NCBI RefSeq assembly: GCF_900103585.1
Contig: NZ_FNHV01000011.1
Location: 252,280-316,279, forward strand
Length of the DNA stretch: 64,000 nt
Reading direction: 5' to 3'
Origin: Streptomyces sp. cf386
Lineage (GTDB): Bacteria; Actinomycetota; Actinomycetes; Streptomycetales; Streptomycetaceae
A program made the translations under genes and the position numbers. Shown in pieces: positions 26,453-36,770 of this stretch (its first letter is position 1; each line of letters opens with the position of its first letter). Below the pieces are notes generated by a model. It did not search any database. It saw nothing but the letters and a program-made list of their open reading frames with translations, and was not told the DNA's origin.

Positions 26453-27088
26453 TCAGGCTCCGGGGTGTGCCCCGTCGCCGGCGCCGAGGAGGGGGATCGT
26501 GAGCCGGCGTTCGACGGCGGTGGGCAGGTACCACAGCTCGGTACGCCGCCTTCGGTCCTCCGCGCCCTGGCGCGCGGCGCGGCGGAAACCGGGCACGGCA
26601 AGGGCCAGAGCGGCCAGGGACACGGCGAGCCCGGCCCCGAGGAGCACACCGGCCAGTACGGCGCCGTCCGCCAGGGCGAACGGAAGCGCGAACCCGAGGC
26701 AGAGCGTGCCGAGGCCGCCCAGGACGGCAACCATCCCCCACAGCGGCATGAGCGGGTGCTCGTTGCGCAGGTGATTCACCAACTGTCGGTCGGTGGGACG
26801 CCGCCGCGGGTGCTCTCCGGCGGCGCTGAACAGCTCGGCCCGCCCGCGCAGCGCCCACACAGCGTGCACTCCCACCCATACGACGGGCAGAACGAACAGC
26901 GTCACCAGCACCAGACCGGCCTGGATCGCCCGCGGCACAGACACCCAGCCGGAGGCGTCGGCGACCACGGATGCCACGGCGGTCCCCACGAGTACGGCAC
27001 CCGCCACGGTCGTGGCCACGAGCCATCGCCGGGCCCCACGCACCCGAGCGCTGAGAGGGAACTCGACCGCGTTCAACGTCTTCTCCAA
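26453..27088 (-). CDS. Predicted four-span membrane protein of unknown function
   Basis: A 211-residue protein with hydrophobic segments at about 24-46, 57-78, 116-135 and 142-165. The basic loop between spans 2 and 3 (GEHPRRRPTDRQLVNHLRNEHP) and the basic C-terminal part (RRAARQGAEDRRRRTELWYLP) would be cytoplasmic. I do not recognise the family. It is divergent from the aminotransferase and has its own terminator. The MEKTLN start follows a plausible purine-rich site. Confidence 0.65.
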   Translation of the reverse strand: MEKTLNAVEFPLSARVRGARRWLVATTVAGAVLVGTAVASVVADASGWVSVPRAIQAGLVLVTLFVLPVVWVGVHAVWALRGRAELFSAAGEHPRRRPTDRQLVNHLRNEHPLMPLWGMVAVLGGLGTLCLGFALPFALADGAVLAGVLLGAGLAVSLAALALAVPGFRRAARQGAEDRRRRTELWYLPTAVERRLTIPLLGAGDGAHPGA

Positions 27089-27266
27089 TCGATGACCGCA
27101 GGTACTCTACGCAGCCCTCCGGCAGAGGCGCCCGACGCAGCGGCCGACGCCGACGGACGACGACAGATGCCAACCGCTTTCCCCTGCTCAGAGATGGTGC
27201 GCCGGGTTCCGCCGCAGGTACCAACCTCCGGACGTAGGTTGAGGAACTCCAGAGCTTGAGCGCAGG

Positions 27267-28472
27267 ATGACGGGCATGACCTCCACCTCCCGCCCCCTGC
27301 TCAACCGCCGGCTCGCCGAGTTCGGGACGACGATCTTCGCCGAGATGTCCGCGCTGGCCCTGCGGACCGGTTCCATCAACCTGGGTCAGGGCTTCCCCGA
27401 CACCGACGGACCCGAGGAGGTCCGTGAGGCGGCGGTACGGGCGCTGCGCGACGGGCGCGGCAACCAGTACCCGCCGGGCCCGGGCGTCCCCGAGCTGCGT
27501 ACCGCCGTGGCCGCGCACCAGGAGCGGCGCTACGGGCTGTCGTACGACCCGGACACGGAGGTCCTGGTCACCGCCGGTGCCACCGAGGCGATCGCCGCCG
27601 CCCTGCTGGCCCTGCTGGAGCCCGGCGACGAGGTGATCGCCTTCGAGCCGTACTACGACTCGTACGCGGCCTGCATCGCGATGGCGGGCGGGACGCGGGT
27701 GCCGGTCACCCTGCGGCCGAGCGAGGGAAGCTTCCGCCTGGACCTCGACGAACTGCGCGCCGCCGTCACCGACCGCACCCGGCTGCTGCTGATCAACACC
27801 CCGCACAACCCCACCGGCACGGTCCTCACCCGCGAGGAGCTGACCGCGATCGCCGAGCTGGCGGTGGAGCGGGATCTGCTCGTGGTCACCGACGAGGTGT
27901 ACGAGCACCTGGTCTTCGACGACGCCGAGCACCTGCCGCTCGCCACCTTCCCGGGTATGCGGGAGCGGACGGTGACCATCGGGTCGGCGGGCAAGACGTT
28001 CTCCTTCACCGGCTGGAAGGTCGGCTGGGTGACCGCGCCGTCCGCCCTGGTCACGGCCGTGCGCTCGGCGAAGCAGTTCCTGACGTACGTCTCGTCGGGG
28101 CCGTTCCAGTACGCCGTCGCCGAGGCGCTCGCCCTCCCGGACAGCTATTTCGCGGACTTCCGCGCGGACATGCTGGCCAAGCGGGACCTGCTGGCGGCGG
28201 GGCTGGTGGAGGCGGGATTCGAGGTGTTCAAGCCCGCCGGCACGTACTTCATCACCACCGACATCCGCCCCCTCGGCGCCGCGCTGTCCAAGGAGGGGGA
28301 CGGCTTCGCCTTCTGCCGTGCCCTGCCGGAGCTGGCCGGGGTCGTCGCCATCCCCAACGCGGTCTTCTACGACCACCGGGAGGCGGGCGCACCGTTCGTG
28401 CGGTTCGCGTTCTGCAAGCAGACGGGTGTGCTGGAGGAGGCGGTGCGGCGGCTCAAGTCACTGGCCGGCTGA
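27267..28472 (+). CDS. PLP-dependent aminotransferase, class I/II (fold type I)
   Basis: A 401-residue enzyme with the substrate motif SINLGQGFPDTDGPEEVREA, cofactor residues LLLINTPHNPTGTVLT and VVTDEVYEHLVFD, the Schiff-base Lys in IGSAGKTFSFTGWKVGW near residue 245, and the C-terminal Arg in APFVRFAFCK. It is most like the DapC/methionine/kynurenine aminotransferase branch, often annotated as aspartate or succinyldiaminopimelate aminotransferase. The exact amino donor cannot be told. ATGs at 27267 and 27276 are both possible starts. Confidence 0.9.
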   Translation: MTGMTSTSRPLLNRRLAEFGTTIFAEMSALALRTGSINLGQGFPDTDGPEEVREAAVRALRDGRGNQYPPGPGVPELRTAVAAHQERRYGLSYDPDTEVLVTAGATEAIAAALLALLEPGDEVIAFEPYYDSYAACIAMAGGTRVPVTLRPSEGSFRLDLDELRAAVTDRTRLLLINTPHNPTGTVLTREELTAIAELAVERDLLVVTDEVYEHLVFDDAEHLPLATFPGMRERTVTIGSAGKTFSFTGWKVGWVTAPSALVTAVRSAKQFLTYVSSGPFQYAVAEALALPDSYFADFRADMLAKRDLLAAGLVEAGFEVFKPAGTYFITTDIRPLGAALSKEGDGFAFCRALPELAGVVAIPNAVFYDHREAGAPFVRFAFCKQTGVLEEAVRRLKSLAG

Positions 28473-28475
28473 GCG

Positions 28476-28508
28476 CTGCGGCCGTCCACAACCTGTGGAC
28501 GGCCGCAG
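28476..28508. terminator. Bidirectional terminator between aminotransferase and YbjN-like gene
   Basis: Perfect 15-base arms, CTGCGGCCGTCCACA (28476-28490) and TGTGGACGGCCGCAG (28494-28508), around a three-base loop, just after the aminotransferase stop. Confidence 0.85.
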
Positions 28509-28587
28509 ACAGCACAAACCCGGCCCGACACTCGGCCGTGGTGGCCGGTGCCCTGGCCGGGCTCTGCCGAATCCGTGTGGAGGAGGA

Positions 28588-29118
28588 CTACTCCTCGTCG
28601 TCCTCCGGCTTCTCCGCTTCGTTGATCTCCTGCTCCAGGCCGAGCTGCTCGACGAGCCACTTGTCGAACTCGATGGCGGCCCGCACCCAGCTGACCGTCG
28701 ACGAGACGAAGTGCTCCAGGGCAACGCCCGTGCCGATCAGCATCTGCGCCTCGCCGATCAGGCGGACGGTGCCGTCGTCGTGCGTGTGGCTGTACACCTT
28801 GGGCCACAGCGTCCGGCGGTTCCAGTCGTCGATCGACTCGAGAAGCTGGGGCTTCTCGTCGATCTGGTGGGGCCGGTCGTAGAACGTCCGCACCGAGAAG
28901 ACCTGCTGGTCACCCTCGCCGCGGAACATGAAGTACGTACGGAACTGCTCCCACGGCGCCGCGAGGTCACCCTCGTCGTCGACGACGTACTTCAGCTCCA
29001 TCTGGTCGAGGAGCTGCTTCACGAGGTCCTGATCCGGGACGACGGGGCCCGCCGGTCCTTGGGGCTGCGGCTCGGGCTGGCCCCCGAAGTTCGGAATCGA
29101 GGACGGGTCGATGCTCAC
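28588..29118 (-). CDS. YbjN-domain protein
   Basis: A 176-residue soluble protein. After a Pro/Gln-rich start (IPNFGGQPEPQPQGPAG), residues 30-160 match the YbjN/type III chaperone-like fold (LLDQMELKYVVDDEGDLAAPW, VFSVRTFYDRPHQIDEKPQL, EHFVSSTVSWVRAAIEFDKW). It ends with an acidic tail (EKPEDDEE). YbjN proteins are linked to stress and motility regulation in enterobacteria; in Streptomyces no role is established. The GTG at 29118 is preferred over an upstream TTG. Confidence 0.82.
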   Translation of the reverse strand: MSIDPSSIPNFGGQPEPQPQGPAGPVVPDQDLVKQLLDQMELKYVVDDEGDLAAPWEQFRTYFMFRGEGDQQVFSVRTFYDRPHQIDEKPQLLESIDDWNRRTLWPKVYSHTHDDGTVRLIGEAQMLIGTGVALEHFVSSTVSWVRAAIEFDKWLVEQLGLEQEINEAEKPEDDEE

Positions 29119-29250
29119 CGTGATTTTCCCTTCGTACGGATTCCGCCATCCTCCCCCATGCGGGGAGGGGGGTTGCAAGCCCTGACGGGACTGTCAGCCC
29201 TCGGCTGACTCGATCCGGTCAATACTCCGGTCAGACTCCGGTCACTACTG

Positions 29251-29279
29251 ACGGGTACCCGGCCCTACCGGGTACCCGC
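29251..29279 (-). terminator. Terminator after clpB
   Basis: ACGGGTACCCGG (29251-29262) faces CCGGGTACCCGC (29268-29279) with a five-base loop, ending four bases past the clpB stop on the minus strand. Confidence 0.75.
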
Positions 29280-29282
29280 AAA

Positions 29283-31880
<2,598 letters not shown>

Positions 31881-31962
31881 GTTCGCTTTCTCCTCCTGGC
31901 GTCAGCGTCTCCCAGTACTGACTGAGCACCGGCTCAGTGCTGACTGAATCAGCGTACACAAA

Positions 31963-31983
31963 GTTGAGTCTATTCCGCTCAAG
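31963..31983 (-). promoter_or_regulatory. HAIR element (HspR operator) of clpB
   Basis: GTTGAGT-N7-GCTCAAG at 31963-31983 against the known consensus CTTGAGT-N7-ACTCAAG, with exact spacing and one change per arm. It lies 83-103 bases upstream of the clpB start, matching the established HspR control of clpB in Streptomyces. A second palindrome, ACTGAGC-ACCG-GCTCAGT region near 31921-31937, lies nearer the gene. Confidence 0.85.
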
Positions 31984-32021
31984 GTAGTCGGGAGAGGCTT
32001 GGTACGGCTAGGTTCCGGGCC

Positions 32022-32435
32022 ATGGCGACACACCCCCAGGATCCTGGCGCGCCGGACGCGCCGTACCTCACCTTCTGGCAGGAGAGGCACCTGTGCACCC
32101 TGACGACCCTGCGCCCGGACGGCACCCCGCACGTCGTGCCCGTCGGAGTGACATACGACCCCGAGGCGCGACTTGCTCGGGTGATCACGCGCAAGTCGAG
32201 CAGGAAGGTGCGCCATGTACTGGCCGCCGGCCCGGACGGGGCGCGCGTCGCGGTCTGCCAGATGGACGGCGGACGGTGGGCGACGCTGGAGGGGCGGGCG
32301 TTCGTGCGGACCGAGCCGGAGCGGGTCAGGGACGCGGAGCAGCGGTACGCGGTGCGGTACGGGCGGACGCCGACGCCGAATCCCGAGCGGGTGGTGATCG
32401 AGATCGAGCTGACTCGGGCGATGGGGCGCGGGTGA
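32022..32435 (+). CDS. PPOX-class flavin/F420-dependent oxidoreductase-like protein
   Basis: A 137-residue split-barrel protein. It matches the small F420-binding pyridoxamine-phosphate-oxidase-like family: FWQERHLCTLTTLRPDGTPHVVPVGVTYD, ARVITRKSSRKVRHVL, ARVAVCQMDGGRWATLEGRA. It would reduce or bind a small substrate with F420 or FMN. The start lies 39 bases from the clpB HAIR element in the divergent direction, so HspR binding might also affect it. Substrate unknown. Confidence 0.87.
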   Translation: MATHPQDPGAPDAPYLTFWQERHLCTLTTLRPDGTPHVVPVGVTYDPEARLARVITRKSSRKVRHVLAAGPDGARVAVCQMDGGRWATLEGRAFVRTEPERVRDAEQRYAVRYGRTPTPNPERVVIEIELTRAMGRG

Positions 32436-32541
32436 CGGGGCGAGGGTGACGCGGCGACGGGGTGCCGGTGGCTGAATACCGGGCGCCCGGTTTCGGCCAC
32501 CGCCGGAACGGGCGGATACCGGGAAATGTCCCCAGAAAACT

Positions 32542-32582
32542 GCAGCGGCGTCACCGTGTTCAGGTCACGGTGACGCCGCTGC
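32542..32582. terminator. Strong bidirectional terminator
   Basis: Perfect 17-base arms (32542-32558 and 32566-32582) beginning GCAGCGGCGTCACCGTG with a seven-base loop, flanked by AAAAC on the left. It lies between the convergent genes ending at 32435 and 32626. Confidence 0.9.
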
Positions 32583-32625
32583 GGGGGGAAGCACCTGAGC
32601 GATCTGTTACGACGGGGGAATCGCG

Positions 32626-32961
32626 TCAGGCACTGCGGGGGGTGGCTGAGATGGTCCTTGGGGCCGGGGCCTCGGGCTCCACCAGCCGGTGGTCGCGCTG
32701 ATCCAGGTTGACGAAGATCATTCCGTATCGGACGGCACACCGCACAGGCTGCGGCGCCCCCCGAGGCCGCCGCAGACACCGGTAGGCCCGGACGTCCTCC
32801 TCGTCGTCCCGCGTGACGACGACCGGCTCACCGAAGACGGTCACCATCAGGGAGTCACCGGAGTGGGGGATCGCGGTGACCAAGTCGATGAAGTGCCAGC
32901 CGGAGCGGTAGGCGGTGGCCATTTCTCTGCGGAAGGAGCGGTCGTCTGGTGGGGTCGTCAC
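32626..32961 (-). CDS. Small Rieske-fold-like protein lacking cluster ligands
   Basis: A 111-residue protein. The order YRSGWHFIDLVTAIPHSGD, MVTVFGEPVVVTRDDEEDVRAY and YGMIFVNLD follows the N-terminal Rieske domain of ring-hydroxylating oxygenases. Where that fold carries CxH and CxxH cluster ligands, this protein has CLRRPRG and CAVRYG, with no His, so a 2Fe-2S cluster is unlikely. The GTG at 32961 follows the stop of the small exported peptide by one base, so the two are coupled. Function unknown; a binding or accessory protein for the peptide is possible. Similarity is judged by eye. Confidence 0.55.
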   Translation of the reverse strand: MTTPPDDRSFRREMATAYRSGWHFIDLVTAIPHSGDSLMVTVFGEPVVVTRDDEEDVRAYRCLRRPRGAPQPVRCAVRYGMIFVNLDQRDHRLVEPEAPAPRTISATPRSA

Positions 32962-32962
32962 G

Positions 32963-33181
32963 TCAGCTCCCGGCTCCCTCGGAGTCGGCCGCCACGGCCG
33001 GCCACACGCTGTCCGCCAGGACGTGGGTCCTCGGGCCCGCCGGCCACACACTGTCCCCTGCCCGGGCATCACCCTTCGCACCGGATAGGCCACTCAGAGT
33101 TGCGACGGCCACGACGGTGGAGAAGATGGCGACAAGCACCGAGCGAAGCATTTTGTTACGCATAGTCGGCTTCGTCCTCAC
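32963..33181 (-). CDS. Small exported peptide with two DSVWPA repeats
   Basis: A 72-residue product from the GTG at 33181, or 66 from the ATG at 33163 (MRNKMLRSVLVAIFSTVVAV). Residues 7-30 form a signal peptide. The mature part of about 40 residues carries DSVWPA twice, encoded by an imperfect 18 bp direct repeat (32997-33014 and 33039-33056, 17 of 18 identical). It contains no Cys. It is upstream of and coupled to the Rieske-like gene and divergent from the regulator at 33268. Signal peptide plus repeats suggests a peptide that is cut after export, possibly a signal. No family recognised. Confidence 0.6.
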   Translation of the reverse strand: MRTKPTMRNKMLRSVLVAIFSTVVAVATLSGLSGAKGDARAGDSVWPAGPRTHVLADSVWPAVAADSEGAGS

Positions 33182-33261
33182 TTGAAGGTCCCCTCTTCCC
33201 CCGTCGAGTAAGACGATGGCTCATTCAGGCACCTCATGGCCACACAATCGATGCATCATGT

Positions 33262-33277
33262 TCCTGCATGTTCAGGA
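33262..33277. promoter_or_regulatory. Imperfect palindrome at the start of the first regulator gene
   Basis: TCCTGCATGTTCAGGA, six-base arms with one mismatch, overlaps the ATG at 33268. It lies in the divergent region between the small peptide and the regulator and could be an operator. If the true start is the TTG at 33295, the palindrome is in the leader. Confidence 0.35.
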
Positions 33278-34302
33278 CCCTGGGGGGTGGAGATTTGGGA
33301 ACTAATCGGACTAATACGACACATCCCCATGCGGCGACCGAGCTGTGTGAGGAAGGTGGCCGACTCTACGCAAACGCGATCCGTGCGGGACGTATCTCTC
33401 GGACGGACGCGGAACCGGCCCCGTGTCTGGAGGAGTTCTCCCTCCTCCACCCCGATCCCGACGACCCGAACTGGCTGCGCCCGGTGCCTCCGGCGGTCGC
33501 CCTCGCCCAGCGGCTCAACCCCATAGAGCACGAGATCACCGAGCGCAGGCGGCTGTCGATCGAACTGTCCGACGTTTTCGCGCCGTTCATGGCGCTCAGC
33601 ACTCAGTCGGCGGCCAGCGACTCGATCACGGTGCTGGAGGGCAGCGCCCGGATCAACGGGGCGCTCAACCTGGCCACCGCCCAGTGCCAGACCGAGATGC
33701 TCACGGTCCAGCCGAGCGGCCACCGGCCCGAGCGAAGCCTGATCCAGGGGCTGGAGCGCGACCGGCCGCTGATCGAACGCGGGGTGCGGATCAGGACCCT
33801 CTATCCGCACACGGCCCGGTACAGCCCCGAGAGACTGGCCTACGTGGATCAGCTCTCCGACGGCAAGGTCGAGCACCGGACCATCGACGGAGTGGTGGAG
33901 CGGCTCATCGTCTGCGACGAGTCCGTGGCCTTCATCCCCACCCGGGACGACCAGAAGGCCGCCCTGGAGGTCCGCGACCGGGGGCTCATCCGCTATCTGA
34001 TCAAGGTCTTCGAGTTCATGTGGGACCGGGCCGTCCCGCTGAGCGCGGGCGCCCCCTACGAGACCGCCCCCGACGGCATCACAGAAATCCAGCACTCCAT
34101 CGCCAAGCTCCTTGTCGAGGGGCACGTCGACGAGGCCATAGCGCGCCGACTGGGCATGAACGTCCGCACCTGCCGGGCCCACATAGCCAAGCTGGCCACC
34201 GCCCTGGGCAGCGGCAGCCGTGCCCAACTCGGCTACCTCATAGCCCAGTCGGGGATCCTGGAGCAGGACCACTCGACGCCGGCGGGAGGCAGTCACACGT
34301 GA
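33268..34302 (+). CDS. LuxR-type regulator with N-terminal sensor region (family member 1)
   Basis: A 344-residue transcription factor. Residues 20-90 include AATELCEEGGRLYANAIRAG and PAPCLEEFSLLHPDPDDPNW. Residues 110-270 resemble the phospholipase-D-like sensor fold of TrmB regulators (CQTEMLTVQPSG, GVRIRTLYPHT, VVERLIVCDESVAFIP, ALEVRDRGLIRYL), without HKD catalytic motifs. The C-terminal LuxR helix-turn-helix is IAKLLVEGHVDEAIARRLGM. The ATG at 33268 lacks a clear ribosome-binding site; the TTG at 33295, after GGGGTGGAGA, is an alternative. It overlaps the next gene (GTGA). Signal unknown. Confidence 0.8.
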   Translation: MFRTLGGGDLGTNRTNTTHPHAATELCEEGGRLYANAIRAGRISRTDAEPAPCLEEFSLLHPDPDDPNWLRPVPPAVALAQRLNPIEHEITERRRLSIELSDVFAPFMALSTQSAASDSITVLEGSARINGALNLATAQCQTEMLTVQPSGHRPERSLIQGLERDRPLIERGVRIRTLYPHTARYSPERLAYVDQLSDGKVEHRTIDGVVERLIVCDESVAFIPTRDDQKAALEVRDRGLIRYLIKVFEFMWDRAVPLSAGAPYETAPDGITEIQHSIAKLLVEGHVDEAIARRLGMNVRTCRAHIAKLATALGSGSRAQLGYLIAQSGILEQDHSTPAGGSHT

Positions 34303-35324
34303 CCGAGGGGCACACGCACGGTGCGGAGGACCTGTGTGCAGCGGGCAGGAAGCTGTACGAACAGGCCCTGCGTGAGGGCCGGGTATCCGCCGCGCACCTC
34401 GAACCCGCGCCCTGCCTCGTCGACCTCGGCCTGCTGCACACCGTCCTCGACGACCTCGGCTGGCTGGAGCCGGTCGCGCCCGCCGTCGCCCTGCACCGGA
34501 TGCTGCGCGCCTCCGGGGACCGTATCGCCGACGAGCGACGACGTGAGGAACGGCTGAGCGAGGCGTTCGCACCGCTGATGCAGATCGACGCCGGGCGCCC
34601 CACGACCGCGGACACCTCGGCGACCAAGATGCTCAGCGGCGGCGTCCAGATCAACCGGGCCATTTCACGGGTCATGGCCGAAGCGGACCAAGAGGTGCTC
34701 TCCGTGCAGCCCAGCACCCACAAGAGCGAGGTCCATGAGGCGGCTCACGCCATCTCGCTGGACCGTGATCAGGCCCTGCTCGACCGTGGCGGCCGCATCC
34801 GCACCCTCTACCAGCACACCCAGCGCCATGTGCCGTATGTGATCGCGCGCTACGAACAGCTCCAGGGCGACGTCGAGGCCCGTACCCTCGACGAGGTCAC
34901 CGACCGCCTCATCGTCATCGACAGGTCCGTCGCCTTCATCCCGGTCAGCAACACCCCCTCGGTCGCACTGGAAGTCCGCCACCCAGCCCTGATCGCCTTC
35001 TTCGTGACCACCTTCGACCGCCTCTGGCGCCTGGCCACCCCCATGTACCCCGAGGCCATCCGGCAACCCACGCTCAACGGCATCACCCCCCGCCAGCGTG
35101 CCATCGCGAGCCTCCTGGTCGAGGGCCACACCGACGCCGTCATCGCCGACCGCCTCGGTATGAACATCCGCACCGCCCGCGTCCACATCGCCAAGCTCGC
35201 GGCGACCCTGGGCAGCGAGAGCCGGGCCCAACTCGGCTATCTCATCGGCCAGTCGGGGATTCTTGACCAGGGACCCCGGGAATCCCCGACGCTCCAGGCA
35301 CCCCCGGTACCCCGGCCACGCTGA
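34299..35324 (+). CDS. LuxR-type regulator with N-terminal sensor region (family member 2)
   Basis: A 341-residue paralogue of the preceding gene with the same layout: AEDLCAAGRKLYEQALREGR, PAPCLVDLGLLHTVLDDLGW, the sensor motifs DQEVLSVQPSTHKSE, GGRIRTLYQHTQRH and VTDRLIVIDRSVAFIP, and the DNA-binding helix MNIRTARVHIAKLAATLGS. The GTG at 34299 overlaps the upstream stop (GTGA), so both are made from one mRNA and might form a heterodimer. Its last 83 bases overlap the end of the convergent gene at 35242. The Pro-rich tail (LQAPPVPRPR) lies in that overlap. Confidence 0.82.
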   Translation: MTEGHTHGAEDLCAAGRKLYEQALREGRVSAAHLEPAPCLVDLGLLHTVLDDLGWLEPVAPAVALHRMLRASGDRIADERRREERLSEAFAPLMQIDAGRPTTADTSATKMLSGGVQINRAISRVMAEADQEVLSVQPSTHKSEVHEAAHAISLDRDQALLDRGGRIRTLYQHTQRHVPYVIARYEQLQGDVEARTLDEVTDRLIVIDRSVAFIPVSNTPSVALEVRHPALIAFFVTTFDRLWRLATPMYPEAIRQPTLNGITPRQRAIASLLVEGHTDAVIADRLGMNIRTARVHIAKLAATLGSESRAQLGYLIGQSGILDQGPRESPTLQAPPVPRPR

Positions 35325-36330
35325 TCACCGCCGCCTCGGACGACGACGCCCGCGGACGGTCCAGCCCCACCTGTGCGATCCGTACCCCGAGCTGCGTCCG
35401 GTTCGCCGCCCCCAGCGTCTCCGACAACCGCGCGATGTGCGCCCGGCAGGTCCGCACGCTTATCCCCAGCCGTTCCGCGATCACCGCGTCCTGGTGGCCC
35501 TCGGCGAGCAGCGCGGCGATGGACTGTTCTCGGTGGGAGATGCCCTCGATGCCGGTGTCGGGAAGGGGCGCCGTCAGCGGGATCGCCAGCCGCCACAGGC
35601 GCTCGAACACGGTCAGCAGGTAGTTCACCAGCGCCGGGTGCCGCAGCTCCAACGCCATCGTGCGGTCGGTGTTCGCCGGGATGAAGGCGACCGTGCGGTC
35701 GAAGAGGATCAGCCGGTCGATGACCTCGTCCAGTGTGCGGGCCTCGACCGAATCGCCCATCAGCTCAAGGTAGTTGAGCAGGCCCTGGCCGTGCCGGGCC
35801 ACATGCGTGTACAGGTCGCGCATCCGCACGCCCCGCCCGCGCAGCGCCAGTGCCCGGTGCAGGCCCTCCGTCAGCTCGTGCTCGGGACGGATGCCGCCGG
35901 GCTGCACGGTCAGCACCTCCGTCGTGCACGCCTCCGTCGCCGCGTCCAGGGCCGCCTGGATGCGGGAGGGGCCGTCCAGCACACGGATCGCCGTGCCCTC
36001 CGCGCCGGATGCCTGCGGCGGCTGGGGGCCGAGTCCGGCGTACCACTCGAACGCCGCCACCGCCGAGCCCACCCGACGCTGGCTCGCGCTGACCTCGTCG
36101 TACACCCCGCGCAGCAGCCGCGTCATGACCTCCTGCGGGGACGTCGGGACCAGCCAGTCCATGTCGTCGGGGTCGGGGTGCAGCAGCGCCAACTCCAGCA
36201 GGCAGGGCACCTGCTCGGCGTCCGGGCGCGGCACACGGCCGCGCCGTACGGCCCGGGAATACACGCGATCCCCGGCCTCGCACAGTCGGTCGGCACCGTG
36301 TGGATGCTCCTCCGTCCCGTGCCCGGCCAT
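35242..36330 (-). CDS. LuxR-type regulator with N-terminal sensor region (family member 3)
   Basis: A 362-residue third paralogue on the opposite strand: ADRLCEAGDRVYSRAVRRGR, VPCLLELALLHPDPDDMDW, sensor motifs TTEVLTVQPGGIRPE, GVRMRDLYTHVAR and VIDRLILFDRTVAFIP, and helix-turn-helix LAEGHQDAVIAERLGISVRT. The C-terminal 30 residues are collagen-like (VPGVPGASGIPGVPG), unlike the other members. The ATG at 36330 matches the family start. It overlaps the end of member 2 by 83 bases, so the two transcripts are antisense at their ends. Confidence 0.8.
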   Translation of the reverse strand: MAGHGTEEHPHGADRLCEAGDRVYSRAVRRGRVPRPDAEQVPCLLELALLHPDPDDMDWLVPTSPQEVMTRLLRGVYDEVSASQRRVGSAVAAFEWYAGLGPQPPQASGAEGTAIRVLDGPSRIQAALDAATEACTTEVLTVQPGGIRPEHELTEGLHRALALRGRGVRMRDLYTHVARHGQGLLNYLELMGDSVEARTLDEVIDRLILFDRTVAFIPANTDRTMALELRHPALVNYLLTVFERLWRLAIPLTAPLPDTGIEGISHREQSIAALLAEGHQDAVIAERLGISVRTCRAHIARLSETLGAANRTQLGVRIAQVGLDRPRASSSEAAVISVAGVPGVPGASGIPGVPGQESPTGR

Positions 36331-36770
36331 CGCCCATCCACCCCCGGTTCTTGCCTCTCTCGCCGGCTCGCCGCCTCCGGTGCGCGGTGCCGGCACCCCT
36401 GCCGGGGCGCCTCGACAGGGCGTGGCCCTGGTCGAGGGGCCCACCGTGCACAGCCCCTCGGGCGTACGGTTCGCTCGCGCTTCCGCAGCGCAACTATGCG
36501 CGGACCGGCCGTGCTCCGCAACACGGCTCCCGCCGGGTCGGGCGCCGTAAACCACCGGTACGCCCCGCTATTTCCGGGCCTCCGCCGGTCGAGTTGCAAC
36601 AAGCTGATGGTCTCATCCCAGCCTTTGCCGTGTGCGCAGCAAAGCCGCCCCCGGTTCACCCCGGGCGGTGAACCCGACCGCCCCGGCGACCCGGACGCCG
36701 GCCTTCCGCGTGCACCTCCCGGAAATCAGTCAGAGATCACCGTGTTACAGACCGCACTTAACGTCAGGCC
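36331..36770. other. Intergenic stretch of 440 bases
   Basis: Separates regulator 3 and the ATP-grasp gene, which are divergent, so it should hold both promoters. A small inverted repeat CCGCCC...GGGCGG lies near 36644-36667. I see no supported gene; an open frame continuing upstream of 36330 lacks coding character. Confidence 0.5.

Noticed and set aside
32963..33181. The DSVWPA peptide as a lanthipeptide or other cross-linked RiPP precursor
   Set aside because: It has no Cys, a Sec-type signal peptide instead of a leader, and no modification enzyme beside it other than the ligand-less Rieske-like protein.
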